DNA of 64,000 bases from Cerina sp048266425 (GCA_048266425.1 JBLWZN010000013.1:1-64000), one strand, 5' to 3'; positions 1 to 8,950 are shown, numbered from the stretch's first letter. Made by a program: numbers and translations. Notes: a model not told the origin generated them from the sequence alone.

Positions 1-272
1 TATTTCGTCTTGTACAAGTCATTTCAAAAAGGATTTAGTCATAAATATATGAATTAAGTACTTACATATCAATAATTTATGGAAATGATTTCCATTATAA
101 TACAAATTTTATCGAAGCCTCTGTAATTTGACTATTATTTCTTTTTACAGCCTTGTTTTTTCAAATATTTTGTTTTCATTTGTTCCTCTGTTTCGCATAC
201 CATTTTGGACCGTATATCTTTAATTGGATAAATCGATCTTCGGAAAGCAACTTTTTATAAAACTTTCTTTTA
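1..272. other. Leader region upstream of the polyamine operon
   Basis: No gene is visible in this stretch. It is A+T rich and presumably holds the promoter of the speA operon, though I found no convincing TTG/TAnnTTTG pair. It contains a 17-base dyad (listed separately) and a 10-base palindrome, CTTGTACAAG, at 9-18. The gene to the left of the window is not visible. Confidence 0.5.
79..95. promoter_or_regulatory. 17-bp perfect dyad, candidate operator
   Basis: ATGGAAAT-G-ATTTCCAT is a perfect inverted repeat with 8-base arms and one central base, about 180 bases upstream of speA. The form fits a homodimeric repressor site. No regulator can be named, and neither a promoter nor a T-tract overlaps it, so a terminator of an upstream gene is unlikely. 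Confidence 0.35.
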
Positions 273-1685
273 ATGAACATTAAATATGTAGATCTAATCG
301 ATCAAACCTATTATTTCCCCCAAGAGGAGTTTACCTTGGATGGTGAGAACCTGCGCTTTCACGGCATTGACCTAATGAAGGTTATAGAAGAATACGGAAG
401 TCCACTAAAATTTACCTATCTCCCCAAAATATCCGAAAACATCCACAAGGCCAAAGATTGGTTTCGGGAGGCCATGGACAAGCATTCCTATAAAGGCGAG
501 TACCATTATTGCTATTGTACCAAGAGCTCCCATTTTGAGGCCGTATTGAATAGGGCACTGGAAAACGACATCCATATTGAGACCTCCTCGGCCTTTGATA
601 TCAACATTGTTCAGAAACTGAAGGAAACCGGGAAAATAAAAGACGACACCTATATACTTTGTAACGGTTTTAAACGTGATCAGTACATAGATAACATTGC
701 ACAACTAGTAAATGAGGGGCATCAAAACTGTATCCCCATTATTGATAACTATGAAGAAATCTCCCTCCTGTCCAATGCAATTGAAGGAGATTACAAAGTT
801 GGCATCCGCATCGCTTCCGAGGAGGAGCCAAAATTTGAATTCTATACCTCTCGTTTGGGTATCGGATACAAGAATATTGTACCTTTTTATGAAGATCAAA
901 TAAAGAACAACGATAATGTGGAACTTAAAATGCTCCACTTTTTCATCAATACCGGGATTCGGGACAATGCCTACTATTGGAACGAATTGGTAAAATGTTT
1001 AAAAGTATATGTCCGTCTAAAGAAAATTTGTCCTTCCTTGGACAGTCTTAATATCGGCGGGGGATTCCCGGTTAAAAATTCCTTGGCCTTTGAGTATGAC
1101 TATAGATATATGGTCGATGAGATTATCAACCAGATCAATATTGCCTGTGCCGAGGCCGAAGTACCAGTGCCCCATATTTTTACGGAATTTGGTAGTTTTA
1201 CCGTAGGTGAAAGTGGTGGGGCCATTTATGAGGTATTGTACCAAAAACAGCAGAACGACAGGGAAAAATGGAATATGATCGATTCGTCCTTCATAACAAC
1301 CCTTCCCGATACATGGGCCATCAACAAAAGATTCATCATGTTGCCAATTAATAGGTGGGATGATGAATATGAAAGGGTATTACTGGGCGGCCTTACCTGC
1401 GATAGCGATGATTATTACAACAGTGAGCAGAACATGAACGCCATTTACCTGCCCAAATACAAGAAGGAAAGACCCTTGTATATCGGTTTTTTCAATACTG
1501 GGGCTTACCAAGAATCCATTGGTGGTTTTGGGGGACTTCAGCACTGTTTAATCCCCCAACCAAAACATATATTGATCGATAAGGACAAAAAAGGAAATAT
1601 TACGACCAAATTGTTCAGCGAACAACAAACAGCCGAAGATCTGCTTAAGATCCTGGGTTATAACATGAATGGCACCAAATCTTGA
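273..1685 (+). CDS. speA: Arginine decarboxylase (fold-III PLP enzyme)
   Basis: Converts arginine to agmatine, the first step of putrescine synthesis by the agmatine route. The 470-residue protein has the alanine-racemase-like fold-III layout. The N-terminal strand with YGSPLKF lies near residue 42, the PLP lysine is K84 in YCYCTKSSHF, and the phosphate-binding glycine loop GGGFP lies near 263. This is much shorter than the 650-residue E. coli SpeA and matches the compact class common in Bacteroidota. The ATG at 273 is the first in-frame start. An agmatinase gene follows 40 bases downstream, which supports arginine over ornithine or diaminopimelate as substrate; sequence alone does not exclude those relatives. 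Confidence 0.88.
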   Translation: MNIKYVDLIDQTYYFPQEEFTLDGENLRFHGIDLMKVIEEYGSPLKFTYLPKISENIHKAKDWFREAMDKHSYKGEYHYCYCTKSSHFEAVLNRALENDIHIETSSAFDINIVQKLKETGKIKDDTYILCNGFKRDQYIDNIAQLVNEGHQNCIPIIDNYEEISLLSNAIEGDYKVGIRIASEEEPKFEFYTSRLGIGYKNIVPFYEDQIKNNDNVELKMLHFFINTGIRDNAYYWNELVKCLKVYVRLKKICPSLDSLNIGGGFPVKNSLAFEYDYRYMVDEIINQINIACAEAEVPVPHIFTEFGSFTVGESGGAIYEVLYQKQQNDREKWNMIDSSFITTLPDTWAINKRFIMLPINRWDDEYERVLLGGLTCDSDDYYNSEQNMNAIYLPKYKKERPLYIGFFNTGAYQESIGGFGGLQHCLIPQPKHILIDKDKKGNITTKLFSEQQTAEDLLKILGYNMNGTKS

Positions 1686-1725
1686 TGAACTTTAAGTAAT
1701 TTCTTATTCTAAAAAGCAAAACAAA

Positions 1726-2667
1726 ATGAGTACAAACAACAATTATGCGGGCATAGAAGCCGAATTTGCACAATTGGAAACGGCAAAAGTAGTATTGATC
1801 CCTGTGCCATATGATGGAACGAGCACATGGGGCAAGGGAGCGGACAAAGGTCCAGAAGCTTTCTTGAAAGCCTCCGAGAACATGGAACTTTATGATATTG
1901 AAACGGATACCGAAGTATATAAGCAGGGTGTTTATCTGGCTTCGCCTATAGATGAGGACAGCTCTCCGGAAGCCATGGTCAACTCCGTACACCGGGTCAC
2001 CAAGGATTATATAAAGCGCAATAAATTCGTGACCATTTTCGGTGGCGAACATTCCATTTCCATAGGTACCATACGAGCCTTTAACGAGTGCTTTGACAAC
2101 CTTACGGTGCTACATATAGACGCCCATGCCGACCTTAGGAAATCTTATGGGGGCACCAAATTTAACCATGCCTGTGCCGTTCACGAGGCCAGCCAGACCA
2201 CAAATCTCATCCAGGTCGGCATACGCAGTATGGATGCCATTGAAAAGACATTTATGGACGAGGAGAAAACCTTCTTTGCACATGATATGGTCAACGACGA
2301 ATACTGGATGGACAAGGTCATCGACCTAATGACAGACAATGTTTTTATTACCTTTGACCTAGATGCCTTGGATCCATCTATCTTGCCCTCTACCGGAACA
2401 CCGGAACCAGGCGGCCTGTTCTACTATGAAACCTTGGAATTTTTAAAACAGGTGTTCGAAGAAAAGAATGTTGTAGGTTTCGACCTAGTGGAGCTATGCC
2501 CCAATAAGGTAGACAAATCGTCCGACTTTCTTGCGGCCAAATTATATTACAAGATGTTGAGCTATAAATTTATGGATGTCGATGTAGACCAAGAATACGA
2601 CAACACCTATGACGTGGATTACAAAGCAGGTAATACCCATTCAAGATTTGATGAAGATGAAGAATAA
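1726..2667 (+). CDS. speB: Agmatinase (ureohydrolase family)
   Basis: Hydrolyses agmatine to putrescine and urea with a di-manganese centre. The metal ligands are all visible: GGEHS near residue 106-110 (H109), DAHAD at 132-136 and FDLDALDP near 210. The length, 313 residues, is normal for the family. The last residues are acidic (DEDEE), and this 3' end overlaps the start of the next gene in another frame, so the two are probably translationally coupled. Position directly after an arginine decarboxylase favours agmatinase over arginase or formiminoglutamase. Confidence 0.92.
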   Translation: MSTNNNYAGIEAEFAQLETAKVVLIPVPYDGTSTWGKGADKGPEAFLKASENMELYDIETDTEVYKQGVYLASPIDEDSSPEAMVNSVHRVTKDYIKRNKFVTIFGGEHSISIGTIRAFNECFDNLTVLHIDAHADLRKSYGGTKFNHACAVHEASQTTNLIQVGIRSMDAIEKTFMDEEKTFFAHDMVNDEYWMDKVIDLMTDNVFITFDLDALDPSILPSTGTPEPGGLFYYETLEFLKQVFEEKNVVGFDLVELCPNKVDKSSDFLAAKLYYKMLSYKFMDVDVDQEYDNTYDVDYKAGNTHSRFDEDEE

Positions 2668-3631
2668 AGGAGCGATTTCCAATTTTATTGAAAAATACTA
2701 TCTGCATTTCAATGCGGCCGCACTGGTTGATGCCGCAAAGGGATATGAAGCCCAATTGGAGCAGGGTTCAAAAATGCTGGTTTCACTGGCAGGGGCCATG
2801 AGCACGGCAGAACTGGGCAAGATCTTTGCCGAATTTATTAGGCAAGACAAGGTACAGATCATTTCCTGCACCGGAGCCAATTTGGAAGAGGACATCATGA
2901 ACCTGGTAGCACATTCCCATTATAAAAGGGTGCCAAATTATAGGGATCTTACCCCCCAGGATGAATGGGAGCTTTTGGAGAAAGGACTCAACCGTGTTAC
3001 GGATACCTGCATCCCGGAGGAAGAAGCGTTCCGAAGATTGCAAAAACATATTTTTAAGTTATGGAAAGATGCCGACGATAAGGGAGAGCGCTACCTTCCC
3101 CATGAATATATGTACAAAATGTTGCTTTCCGGGGTCTTGGAGGAATATTATGAGATAGACCTTAAAAATTCCTGGATGTATGCCGCCGCTGAAAAAAACC
3201 TGCCCATCATATGTCCCGGCTGGGAAGACAGTACGATGGGCAATATTTTCGCCTCCTATGTCCTGAAGGGTGAATTAAAAGCCAGTACCATGAAATCCGG
3301 AATCGAATATATGACCTTCCTGGCCGATTGGTATACCAATAATTCTGAAAAAGGAATTGGGTTTTTCCAAATTGGAGGCGGCATTGCCGGCGATTTTCCA
3401 ATTTGCGTAGTGCCTATGCTCTATCAGGATTTGGAACGTCCCGACACTCCCTTTTGGAGTTATTTTTGTCAGATAAGTGATTCAACCACCAGTTATGGAT
3501 CATATTCCGGTGCCGTACCCAATGAAAAAATAACGTGGGGAAAGCTGGATATAAATACCCCAAAATTTATTATTGAAAGTGATGCGACCATTGTTGCCCC
3601 ATTAATTTTTGCTTACCTATTAGACATGTGA
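2657..3631 (+). CDS. Deoxyhypusine-synthase-like protein, probable homospermidine/polyamine synthase
   Basis: Member of the deoxyhypusine synthase family, which transfers an aminobutyl group from spermidine or putrescine via an NAD-dependent step. Bacteria lack eIF5A, so the eukaryotic role cannot apply. The catalytic-lysine motif is kept (ITWGKL near residue 301 of 324, like WGK in DHS), together with SDS and GAVPNE. The HHI segment of eukaryotic enzymes is replaced here by GGGIAGDFP, suggesting a different acceptor. The start is ATG 2657 or ATG 2651; both overlap the end of speB by 11-17 bases, which implies coupling. Since speA-speB make putrescine, I infer that it uses putrescine to build homospermidine or a related polyamine. 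Confidence 0.8.
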   Translation: MKNKGAISNFIEKYYLHFNAAALVDAAKGYEAQLEQGSKMLVSLAGAMSTAELGKIFAEFIRQDKVQIISCTGANLEEDIMNLVAHSHYKRVPNYRDLTPQDEWELLEKGLNRVTDTCIPEEEAFRRLQKHIFKLWKDADDKGERYLPHEYMYKMLLSGVLEEYYEIDLKNSWMYAAAEKNLPIICPGWEDSTMGNIFASYVLKGELKASTMKSGIEYMTFLADWYTNNSEKGIGFFQIGGGIAGDFPICVVPMLYQDLERPDTPFWSYFCQISDSTTSYGSYSGAVPNEKITWGKLDINTPKFIIESDATIVAPLIFAYLLDM

Positions 3632-3633
3632 TT

Positions 3634-3948
3634 ATGGATAATTTGAAAAGAGTAATCGTAGATTTTAAGAAGCTGACCCCCGAGGTGCTTAAGCTATTGG
3701 TGGAAAAATATCCGGATGGCTATGACGACACCAATATAATTACATTTAGAAATGCTCAAGGAGAAAGAATCGAGGCCGTTGAAGTGACCACTGAGGACAC
3801 TAAGTACCTTGTAAAAATCAGCGCCAAACTGGAGAAGACCATGGCCAATTATGACGAGGACGATTACGAAGATTTCGACGACGATGATCCAGAAGCCATC
3901 CCAGATGTGGAGATTGCCGATGATGAGGATATGGACGAGGAGGATTAA
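3634..3948 (+). CDS. Acidic small protein of the polyamine operon, function unknown
   Basis: A 104-residue protein of two parts. The N-terminal 65 residues look folded (LKRVIVDFKKL, then VLKLLVEKYPDGYDD). The C-terminal 35 residues are almost pure Asp/Glu. I recognise it as a conserved Bacteroidota hypothetical protein that has sometimes been labelled DNA primase; no primase motif is present. ATG 3634 is two bases after the DHS-like stop, and a GTG at 3628 overlaps that stop, so it is surely co-transcribed. A polyanionic tail next to polyamine synthesis genes might bind polyamines, but that is speculation. Confidence 0.75.
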   Translation: MDNLKRVIVDFKKLTPEVLKLLVEKYPDGYDDTNIITFRNAQGERIEAVEVTTEDTKYLVKISAKLEKTMANYDEDDYEDFDDDDPEAIPDVEIADDEDMDEED

Positions 3949-4066
3949 GCATCCGTTTTTATTTTTTGTTTATCTTAGATAGAGCTTTTTTGGGCAAAAC
4001 AGACCTTGTGTTCCATAGATTTAATGATGGGCCAAAAGGCGAGGTTTTAATTTAAAACACATCGGT

Positions 4067-4486
4067 ATGAAAAATGCCTTCCCATTTCATCTATCCCTGC
4101 CCTGTACCAGTATAGGCCGAACGAAAGATTTTTACCTGAATGTAATTGGCGCGCAATTGGGGAGGAATACCACCCAATGGTTGGACATCAATTTATACGG
4201 GAACCAGATAACCTATACAAAATCGGGGGAATTTAATTTTATGTCCAAACCTTATAAATTGGAAGATCATGTTTTGCCTTCATTTCATTTTGGGGTCATT
4301 GTGGACAGAAAAACATGGGATATGCTCCATTCCAAGATAAGTGCCGTTATGAATGAATCCATCACGGCGGTCACATTCCTTACCGGTAAAAAAGGGGAGC
4401 ACACTTCATTTTTTGTAACGGACCCCAACGGACATACCTTGGAATTTAAAACGTTTTTAAAAAACAAAGAGACTTTTGCTCAATAA
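4067..4486 (+). CDS. VOC (glyoxalase/bleomycin-resistance) superfamily protein
   Basis: A 139-residue single VOC domain of paired beta-alpha-beta-beta-beta units. The first strand is FHLSLPCTSIGRTKDFY (residues 6-22), with a metal-type histidine at H8. The second module ends in FVTDPNGHTLEFKTF, the usual VOC closing strand with its glutamate ligand. The substrate is not predictable; dioxygenases, lyases and resistance proteins share this fold. The next gene starts seven bases downstream, so the two are likely co-transcribed. Confidence 0.8.
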   Translation: MKNAFPFHLSLPCTSIGRTKDFYLNVIGAQLGRNTTQWLDINLYGNQITYTKSGEFNFMSKPYKLEDHVLPSFHFGVIVDRKTWDMLHSKISAVMNESITAVTFLTGKKGEHTSFFVTDPNGHTLEFKTFLKNKETFAQ

Positions 4487-4492
4487 GGAAAT

Positions 4493-5869
4493 ATGGAATT
4501 AAATGAACTTAGCATTATAGGCAGTGAGGAATGGTGCCAATTTGAAGAATTAGGTATTCCTGCCATAAAAGCTAGGGTAGATTCCGGTGCAAAAACATCT
4601 TCCATCCAAGCCAACGGAATAAAGATATTTTCGAAGGGAGCCCAGGAATGGGTAAAGTTCGAAGTTAACCCGCTGCAGGACAACCGTAGCATTAACCTGC
4701 CCTGTGAGGCCAAGCTCATCGATAGAAGAACCGTAAAAAGCTCTTCAGGAATATCCGAAGAGCGATTGGTCATCAAAACTCCGGTAACCATCGGGAAACA
4801 TAAGTTTGAAATTGAACTCACCCTGGCCAACAGGGATGCAATGGAATTCCGCATGCTGCTCGGTAGGGAAGCCCTGAACCAACGATTCGTAGTGAATCCT
4901 GCCGAATCCTATTGTTTGGGAACTATTTCCTCAGAGTCGGTATCCCAAAAATATTCACGTTACATCAAGGAAAAGACAGGTCTGAAAATTGCCCTTTTGG
5001 CCAGTAATCCAGAACTCTATAGCAATAAAAGAATAGTAGAGGCAGCGGAGGCAAGGGGTCACGAGATCGTCTTCCTCAACGTGGAACATTCCTATATGAA
5101 ATTGGATGCCTATTCCCCCGAAATACGGTATAGAGGTGGGAACATACTAAACGAGTTCGATGCTATTATTCCTAGGATAAAGCCATCGGTCACCTTTTAT
5201 GGCTGTGCATTGATCCGTCAGTTCGATCATTTAGGTGTCTATTGCCTCAATTCGGCCGAAGCCATTTCACAATCCCGGGACAAACTATTTGCATCACAAC
5301 TATTTTCAAAAAACGATATCCATATCCCGATTACGGGCTTTGCCAAATCACCCATGGACACCAAAGACCTTATCCGGATGGTAAATGGCGCTCCCCTGAT
5401 CATAAAACTTTTGGAGAGCACCCAAGGTAAAGGGGTAGTATTGGCGGAGACCAACAAGGCGGCAGAAAGCGTAATCAATGCCTTTAAAAGCGTACAGACC
5501 AATATTCTTGTCCAGGAATTCATAAAGGAGGCCAACGGCCAGGATATTCGGTGTTTTGTGGTTAATGGTAAAGTTGTGGCGTCTATACAGCGGCAAGCAG
5601 AAAAAGGGGAATTTAGGGCCAACATCCATCAAGGCGGAAAGGCTTCAGTAATTAAAATTACCCCGGAAGAAAAGAAATTGGCCCTTAAGGCCGCAAAGGT
5701 ACTGAACCTCACCGTTGCCGGGGTGGACATCATCCGATCCAACAAGGGACCCTTACTGTTAGAGGTCAATTCTTCCCCTGGACTGGAAGGAATAGAAAAC
5801 GCAACGGGCAAAGACATTGCCAATACGATGATCATGGCCATCGAAAGGAAGTTGAAGTTCCTTCAATAA
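4493..5869 (+). CDS. rimK: RimB-like aspartyl/zinc protease domain fused to a RimK-type glutamate ligase
   Basis: Two domains in one 458-residue chain. Residues 8-142 are the RimB/YjfZ-like protease family (PF05618), with the active-site stretch ARVDSGAKTSS and LLGREAL. Residues 160-455 are an ATP-grasp ligase of the RimK family: pre-ATP-grasp LLASNPELYSNKRIVEAA, a P-loop-like STQGKGVVLA, a hinge in LVQEFIKEANGQDIR, and the metal-binding end LLEVNSSPGLEGIE. RimK adds glutamates to ribosomal protein S6 in E. coli, and RimB-type proteases are proposed partners in RimK systems. The fusion suggests addition and removal of the modification by one polypeptide. The target here is unknown. Confidence 0.85.
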   Translation: MELNELSIIGSEEWCQFEELGIPAIKARVDSGAKTSSIQANGIKIFSKGAQEWVKFEVNPLQDNRSINLPCEAKLIDRRTVKSSSGISEERLVIKTPVTIGKHKFEIELTLANRDAMEFRMLLGREALNQRFVVNPAESYCLGTISSESVSQKYSRYIKEKTGLKIALLASNPELYSNKRIVEAAEARGHEIVFLNVEHSYMKLDAYSPEIRYRGGNILNEFDAIIPRIKPSVTFYGCALIRQFDHLGVYCLNSAEAISQSRDKLFASQLFSKNDIHIPITGFAKSPMDTKDLIRMVNGAPLIIKLLESTQGKGVVLAETNKAAESVINAFKSVQTNILVQEFIKEANGQDIRCFVVNGKVVASIQRQAEKGEFRANIHQGGKASVIKITPEEKKLALKAAKVLNLTVAGVDIIRSNKGPLLLEVNSSPGLEGIENATGKDIANTMIMAIERKLKFLQ

Positions 5870-5943
5870 AGGAAGTTGAAGTACCATCAAGAAGAACTGC
5901 TCCAAAGGATAAAAAAGCCCTGAAATTCGAAGCTTTAAATAAA

Positions 5944-6891
5944 TTAGACCGAGCTTTTTAAATTCTCCAACATCTCCTTTGTCGTCCGAGTCAGATCAAA
6001 CTCCGGTTTCCAGCCCCAATCCGTTCGGGCCTGTGAATCGTCTATACTACAGGGCCAGGAATCGGCAATAGTTTGTCTAAAATCGGGCGAGTAATCAATT
6101 TCAAAGTCCGGAATATGTGCTTGGATACTTTTGGCAATTTCCCGAGGACTAAAGCTCATTGCAGCAAGATTGTAGGAAGAGCGAATGCGAAGACCTGCCG
6201 GGCTGCTATTCATGAGTTCCATACTGGCACGGATGGCATCGTCCATAAACATCATTGGAAGCCGGGTATCCTCCTTTAAAAAGCAAGTATACTTCTTCTC
6301 GGAAAGGGCGCGATGATAGATTTCCACGGCATAGTCCGTGGTACCGCCCCCGGGCAAGGTTTTCCAACTTATGAGTCCGGGGTATCGCACGCTTCGGACA
6401 TCTACCCCATATTTCTCAAAATAATAGGCACACCACCGTTCACCCGCTTGTTTGCTGATCCCATAAACGGTACTCGGTTCCATTATCGTGCACTGAGTGG
6501 TATTTTCTTTTTGGGTAGAACTTCCAAAAACGGCGATACTAGAAGGCCAAAAGACCTTCCCTATCTTCTTTTCCTTGGCCAGGTTAAGTACATTAAAAAG
6601 AGAGCCCATATTCAGGTTCCATGCCCGCATTGGGAACTTCTCTGCCGTGGCGCTCAACATGGCCGCCATTAAAAAAACCTCATCGATTTCATAATGCGCC
6701 ACTACTCCTTCAAGCGCGTCATAATTTGTAGCATCCAATATTTCAAAAGGACCGGAAGCCATCAATTCCTGGGAACCTTCCCTAATATCACTCGCTATTA
6801 TCCGGTCACTACCGTACCGGTTTCTCAATGCTAGGGTAAGTTCGGTGCCAATTTGCCCACATGCACCTATTATCAATATATTGTTCCGCAT
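5944..6891 (-). CDS. NAD-dependent epimerase/dehydratase, L-threonine 3-dehydrogenase type
   Basis: An extended short-chain dehydrogenase of 315 residues. The Rossmann glycine motif GACGQIG is at residues 8-14, the serine of the triad lies in WPSSIAVFG, and the catalytic pair is YGISK near residue 143. The stretches EPSTVYGISKQAGERW, RSVRYPGLISW and GGGTTDYAVEIY match the SDR-type threonine 3-dehydrogenases rather than UDP-glucose 4-epimerases. The likely reaction is threonine to 2-amino-3-ketobutyrate. It stands alone, convergent with rimK, and its own promoter region lies in the divergent gap to the next gene. Confidence 0.82.
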   Translation of the reverse strand: MRNNILIIGACGQIGTELTLALRNRYGSDRIIASDIREGSQELMASGPFEILDATNYDALEGVVAHYEIDEVFLMAAMLSATAEKFPMRAWNLNMGSLFNVLNLAKEKKIGKVFWPSSIAVFGSSTQKENTTQCTIMEPSTVYGISKQAGERWCAYYFEKYGVDVRSVRYPGLISWKTLPGGGTTDYAVEIYHRALSEKKYTCFLKEDTRLPMMFMDDAIRASMELMNSSPAGLRIRSSYNLAAMSFSPREIAKSIQAHIPDFEIDYSPDFRQTIADSWPCSIDDSQARTDWGWKPEFDLTRTTKEMLENLKSSV

Positions 6892-7023
6892 ACAAATTAG
6901 TGATTACACGCTTCCATTATAAAGCCATAAAGATACTTTTTTTACATCACTCCTATAAACATTTAGTATTGGGAAGTGCAGTAACCTATACCACTTTTGC
7001 TCCAAAATTTGTACTTTAGCACT

Positions 7024-7515
7024 ATGCAAAAATCCATCATTCTTGGCGTGCTCGCCTTATTATTTTGCTCCTGTGCACAGGATAAAAAAGAAGAGGCGAA
7101 AAACGATACTTTGGCAGTTTTTCATGCAGAAAAACTCCCCACATTGTTGAACATTAGTCAAAATGCCATGGATATCCTTAAAGATTGGCCAGAATACAAT
7201 GCGTTGGAAACCAGCTTTAAAGCCCTATACCATGTAAAGGACAACGACGGTTTAAGCGTGGTGATAGATGATTTGGTGGAAAAGCAGAAATTGTTGGAGG
7301 CTTCCACATTTCCGGTCAAGTTTGACACCCCTCAGGTAAAGAGCAGACTAAAGGTTTTTAAGACCTATATCCTAAAAGTCAAGGCCAATATGGGATATGG
7401 TATAGACACCGAAATCCCTTTGAAAGAAATGGTCGAGGCCTATAATGCAATGAGCGATCAATTTATGGTCACAGCGAACAACACACTGGACACCCAACAA
7501 CTTCTGGGCGAGTAA
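7024..7515 (+). CDS. Putative lipoprotein, function unknown
   Basis: A 163-residue exported protein. It has a short basic N-terminus (MQKS), a hydrophobic core ILGVLALLF, and two cysteines in FCSCAQ, the second fitting a lipoprotein signal peptidase site (SC-AQ). The mature part is helical and lacks a recognised domain. ATG 7024 was preferred to an upstream ATG at 6997 because it starts exactly at the signal peptide. It converges with the TPR gene downstream. Sorting to the inner or outer membrane cannot be judged. Confidence 0.65.
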   Translation: MQKSIILGVLALLFCSCAQDKKEEAKNDTLAVFHAEKLPTLLNISQNAMDILKDWPEYNALETSFKALYHVKDNDGLSVVIDDLVEKQKLLEASTFPVKFDTPQVKSRLKVFKTYILKVKANMGYGIDTEIPLKEMVEAYNAMSDQFMVTANNTLDTQQLLGE

Positions 7516-7540
7516 GATGGTTCAGGGAAACTAATTATAT

Positions 7541-8290
7541 TTATTTCTTGCCCTTTGACTTAGGTGTCACTGCCGGCTTGGCGGCCTCCGTGGGTTTGGC
7601 GGCATCCTCTGGTTTTGCCTTTCGGGATTCCAACGCTTGTTTGCTCAAACTGGCCAAATTAAAATTCGGATCGATTTTTAAGGCGGCATCAATGGAGGCT
7701 AACGCCGCATCTATATTATTCTTGTCCAAATTGTATTGCACCAAACCCTTTAAATGCAAAAAGGCAGCCTTCAGGGGCACCTCGTATGGCTGTTGCCGCT
7801 CATAAAAAGCGTGTTTCATATCATCCGTTGAATTTGCCAAGCCATAATTGATTTCAGTTTCGGCTCCTTTGCTGTCCCCCGTTTGAATCTTTAGATCGGC
7901 TACTTCGTAGGCTAAATAAGCGTTGGGATTGCGCTTGTAAAGAATCTCAAATTGCTCCAAGGACCTTTTCGGCTGGTTAAGTGCTTTAAGCGAAACGGCC
8001 TTTACCTGTATAGCCAAATCGGAGTCCGTATCGTTCTTATCTATTCCTACTGTATTTAATGCCTGCATATACCTATTGGTAGATGAATACACATAGGCCA
8101 AAGTATCTTTACGCTCTTTGGAAGGGGAAATAACATTTAAGTGGGTAAGTGCTATGATCACGCCATCCATATCTGCTTGTTGTTGCATTTCCTTATAGAA
8201 GGCTTCATAGTGCTTTTGCAATTCACTTTTGGTTTGGGCATTGCCAAAAAAGGCAATTGCAAATAGCAATAAGAAAGTTAATTTCTTCAT
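7541..8290 (-). CDS. Exported TPR-repeat protein
   Basis: A 249-residue protein with a clear signal peptide (MKKLTFLLLFAIAFFGNAQ, cleavage after NAQ). At least three TPR-like helical pairs follow: around residues 100-135 (KALNQPKRSLEQFEILYKRNPNAYLAY), 135-160, and 175-215 (LKGLVQYNLDKN..IDAALKIDPNF). The tail from about residue 220 is Ala/Pro/Lys rich and low in complexity. TPR proteins act as scaffolds; no partner is suggested. Its promoter seems to have the -7 element TAGTTTTG (8341-8348, minus strand). Confidence 0.78.
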   Translation of the reverse strand: MKKLTFLLLFAIAFFGNAQTKSELQKHYEAFYKEMQQQADMDGVIIALTHLNVISPSKERKDTLAYVYSSTNRYMQALNTVGIDKNDTDSDLAIQVKAVSLKALNQPKRSLEQFEILYKRNPNAYLAYEVADLKIQTGDSKGAETEINYGLANSTDDMKHAFYERQQPYEVPLKAAFLHLKGLVQYNLDKNNIDAALASIDAALKIDPNFNLASLSKQALESRKAKPEDAAKPTEAAKPAVTPKSKGKK

Positions 8291-8340
8291 TCGGTTAAAA
8301 TTATATTGATCGCGTTTTGATAAAACTAAAAACAGTGCGC

Positions 8341-8348
8341 CAAAACTA
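8341..8348 (-). promoter_or_regulatory. Promoter -7 element of the TPR gene
   Basis: On the minus strand the bases read TAGTTTTG, an exact match to the Bacteroidota -7 consensus TAnnTTTG, about 50 bases upstream of the TPR gene start. A -33 TTG lies upstream, but with a short spacer (16 bases), so only the -7 element is well supported. Confidence 0.45.
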
Positions 8349-8397
8349 TTAAATTATTCCATAACAATCTGTTAATAAAATCTTTAATCGAGAGGAA

Positions 8398-8424
8398 ATA
8401 AAAAAGGATGCACAATGGCATCCT
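8398..8424 (-). terminator. Intrinsic terminator
   Basis: AGGATGC-(6)-GCATCCT forms a 7-bp stem. On the minus strand it is followed by TTTTTTATTT. It lies about 30 bases after the stop of the gene ending at 8454, which it most likely terminates. Confidence 0.75.
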
Positions 8425-8453
8425 CTTTCCTAAATTATCTTGAAATTAATTTG

Positions 8454-8828
8454 TTAGGCGAATGTATAAACAGACTCCTTTTTCTTAAACGTACGCAGCA
8501 AGCTGGAATAAAACGCCAAGCTCCGATTGTCCTTGTCAATACATGATTTTAGAAAATCACAAAGATTTTTGAACAATAGATTGGCATGTAAGGTAGGAAC
8601 GTACAAGTTCACCTTGTTGGGATCGTAAACCGTATCGTCCATCACTATATCCAACGCAACCCGCTTTCGATGATAGTCAATGTTTACATCGGTGGCGTTG
8701 TAGTATTTCTTGATGATGGCAATATGAAGATTCTTGACCTTAGCGGTCATTTTTGGGTCGGTGCAGCTTTGTGAGATCATTTCTTCAATTTCCATTGAAA
8801 TCTCCTCTCTAAAATTTGAATTTCTCAT
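8454..8828 (-). CDS. Small conserved hypothetical protein
   Basis: A 124-residue soluble protein without signal peptide or membrane segment. The sequence looks like a real alpha/beta domain (VNIDYHRKRVALDIVMDDTVYDPN, then LLFKNLCDFLKSCI). I do not recognise the family. An internal ATG at 8795 (MEIEEMISQSC) is an alternative start. A good terminator follows, and a leader of about 120 bases separates it from the next gene upstream, so it is probably a single-gene unit. Confidence 0.6.
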   Translation of the reverse strand: MRNSNFREEISMEIEEMISQSCTDPKMTAKVKNLHIAIIKKYYNATDVNIDYHRKRVALDIVMDDTVYDPNKVNLYVPTLHANLLFKNLCDFLKSCIDKDNRSLAFYSSLLRTFKKKESVYTFA

Positions 8829-8950
8829 GGCAACTCTGTTTTAAATTTACTGTAAAGATAAGGCATGATCGATAAACTGCTTAAAATCAGGGATGTAATT
8901 TAACGCTCACCCCCTGTATTTGTTGTGAAAGTGCAATTTTCTGTGGTGAG

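Noticed and set aside
2609..2656. Longer start of the DHS-like gene
   Set aside because: It would overlap speB by about 60 bases; the family start lies just after ATG 2657.
3634..3948. DNA primase assignment for the acidic small protein
   Set aside because: No zinc finger or TOPRIM motif; the label appears to be an annotation error carried over in databases.
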